DNA of 7,547 nucleotides from Kiloniellales bacterium (GTDB lineage Bacteria > Pseudomonadota > Alphaproteobacteria > Kiloniellales > JAKSBE01): positions 1-7,547 of the forward strand of contig JASJAL010000424.1 of NCBI GenBank assembly GCA_030067055.1, read 5' to 3'. The notes under the pieces were generated by a model. It was given only the letters and a program-made list of their open reading frames with translations, had not been told where the DNA came from and searched no databases. Of this stretch, positions 6,675-7,547 are shown in pieces. The first letter of the stretch is position 1; every line of letters starts with the position of its first letter. The translations under genes and the position numbers were made by a program.

Positions 6675-7547
6675 TCACTCCGGCAGAGCATTCATCTGAT
6701 AGAGAGCCAGGACCGCCGGACCCGGCAGCCCGAAGTAGCGGGTGAAAACCGGAATGATCGCACGCGTCCGAAACATCCGGCTGAGGCTGCGGTCGACCAG
6801 CAGGCGAAAGTCCTCGTCGCCCTTGGCCAAGGCCAAGCCGTAGGGCTCGTGGCTGAACAGCCTTTCGCCGACCACGAGTTCGTTCACCTGATCGCTGGCC
6901 AGGGCCAGGCCCAGAAGGATCGCCCGGTCCGCGAAATAGGCATCGAGCTTGCCGTCGAGGACCCGGCTCAGGCCCTCGTCGTGACTGTCTACGGTTACCA
7001 GTTCCGCGTTCGAGGCCAGGGTCTTGATGCTCTTCTGCAACCAGGTCTCGGCGGTGGTGTTCGAGCGCACACCGAACTTCCGGTCGGCGAACGCTTGCAC
7101 CAGGGCGAGCCGCGTCGGCAGCGTCGGTTTGCGCCTGGCGAGGCTCTCCTGCAGAAAGGCCGGCGCATCCGCCCGGATCAACGGGCTGATCCCGGTCTGG
7201 AAGGTCGGGATCGAGAAGGACACCATCTCTCGACGCGCCAGCGTGACCGTGCTCGCCCCGCAGAGGAGGTCGATCTTCCCCTCCGCCACGGCCCGAAAGC
7301 GCTCTTCGGTCGATACCGGTAGGTAGTCGACCGAGAGCTCGGCCAGCTTGAGCTGGACCGCCAGGTCGGCGGCAATCTCCCGGCAGAGATCGATCGCAAA
7401 GCCGCTCGGCTCGCCGGTCTCGCCCTTGAAGGAGAAGGGCCGCGCGTCCTCCCGGTAGCCGATCTTGAAGACGCCTGTCGCGGAGATCCGCTCCAGGGTC
7501 TGGGCGAAGGCGGGAGATGCCGCCTGCAGCAAGCCTGCCACGATGGC
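6675..7547 (-). CDS. Exported family-3 amino acid solute-binding protein (5'-truncated by window edge)
   Basis: About 290 residues are visible; the frame is still open at the right edge. The GTG at 7541 lies inside an apparent signal peptide, so the true start is probably outside. The visible part begins with a hydrophobic core and an AFA-Q type signal peptidase site, then a mature domain of the bacterial extracellular solute-binding family 3. Numbering from that GTG: KIGYREDARPFSF (26-38), the family signature GFAIDLCREIA (47-57), the ligand-carboxylate region RREMVSFSIPTF (103-114), GVRSNTTAETWL (157-168) and DGKLDAYFADRAILL (196-210). The expected role is periplasmic capture of a polar amino acid for an ABC transporter. 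No permease or ATPase lies downstream in the window, so partners would be upstream or elsewhere. An arginine, ornithine or citrulline ligand would fit the neighbours, but the sequence does not decide it. Confidence 0.85.
   Translation of the reverse strand, partial: AIVAGLLQAASPAFAQTLERISATGVFKIGYREDARPFSFKGETGEPSGFAIDLCREIAADLAVQLKLAELSVDYLPVSTEERFRAVAEGKIDLLCGASTVTLARREMVSFSIPTFQTGISPLIRADAPAFLQESLARRKPTLPTRLALVQAFADRKFGVRSNTTAETWLQKSIKTLASNAELVTVDSHDEGLSRVLDGKLDAYFADRAILLGLALASDQVNELVVGERLFSHEPYGLALAKGDEDFRLLVDRSLSRMFRTRAIIPVFTRYFGLPGPAVLALYQMNALPE

Noticed and set aside
6675..7541. Solute-binding protein beginning at the GTG at 7541 as a complete gene
   Set aside because: The GTG lies within the hydrophobic core of the signal peptide and the frame stays open to the window edge, so the real start is most likely outside.

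Overview
The window looks like a high-GC proteobacterial chromosome. Strong G/C third-position bias gives long antisense shadow frames, and the protein style suggests an alphaproteobacterium of the Rhodospirillales type; this taxonomic guess is inference. Every convincing gene lies on the minus strand, so transcription runs from high to low coordinates.

In transcription order the layout is: (1) an exported family-3 solute-binding protein whose signal peptide is cut by the window edge (7547-6675); (2) a 123-bp gap; (3) a YfcC/DcuC-family carrier (6551-5151); (4) 12 bp later, an AdiC-like APC-superfamily antiporter (5138-3738); (5) arcA, arginine deiminase, overlapping the antiporter by ATGA (3741-2509); (6) a 388-bp non-coding spacer rich in inverted repeats; (7) arcB, catabolic-type ornithine carbamoyltransferase (2120-1119); (8) arcC, carbamate kinase, 3 bp later (1115-177); (9) a 99-bp gap opening with a stem-loop over the arcC stop; and (10) the first 26 codons of a further gene (77-1) that resembles the N-terminal beta-barrel of rotary ATPase alpha/beta-type subunits.

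Together arcA, arcB and arcC encode the complete arginine deiminase (ADI) pathway: arginine to citrulline plus ammonia, citrulline plus phosphate to ornithine plus carbamoyl phosphate, and carbamoyl phosphate plus ADP to ATP, CO2 and ammonia. The pathway needs arginine/ornithine exchange. Two carriers from unrelated families, each with members known to act as ADI antiporters, sit directly upstream of arcA. The pathway makes ATP and ammonia, so it serves anaerobic or starvation energy supply and acid tolerance.

The parts that go beyond a routine ADI operon are the double-carrier arrangement, the structured arcA-arcB spacer, the AdiC-like carrier that keeps most substrate-site and gate positions but has Phe in place of one key Trp, and the possible rotary-ATPase gene following arcC. 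No mobile element, CRISPR array, rRNA or tRNA gene was seen.
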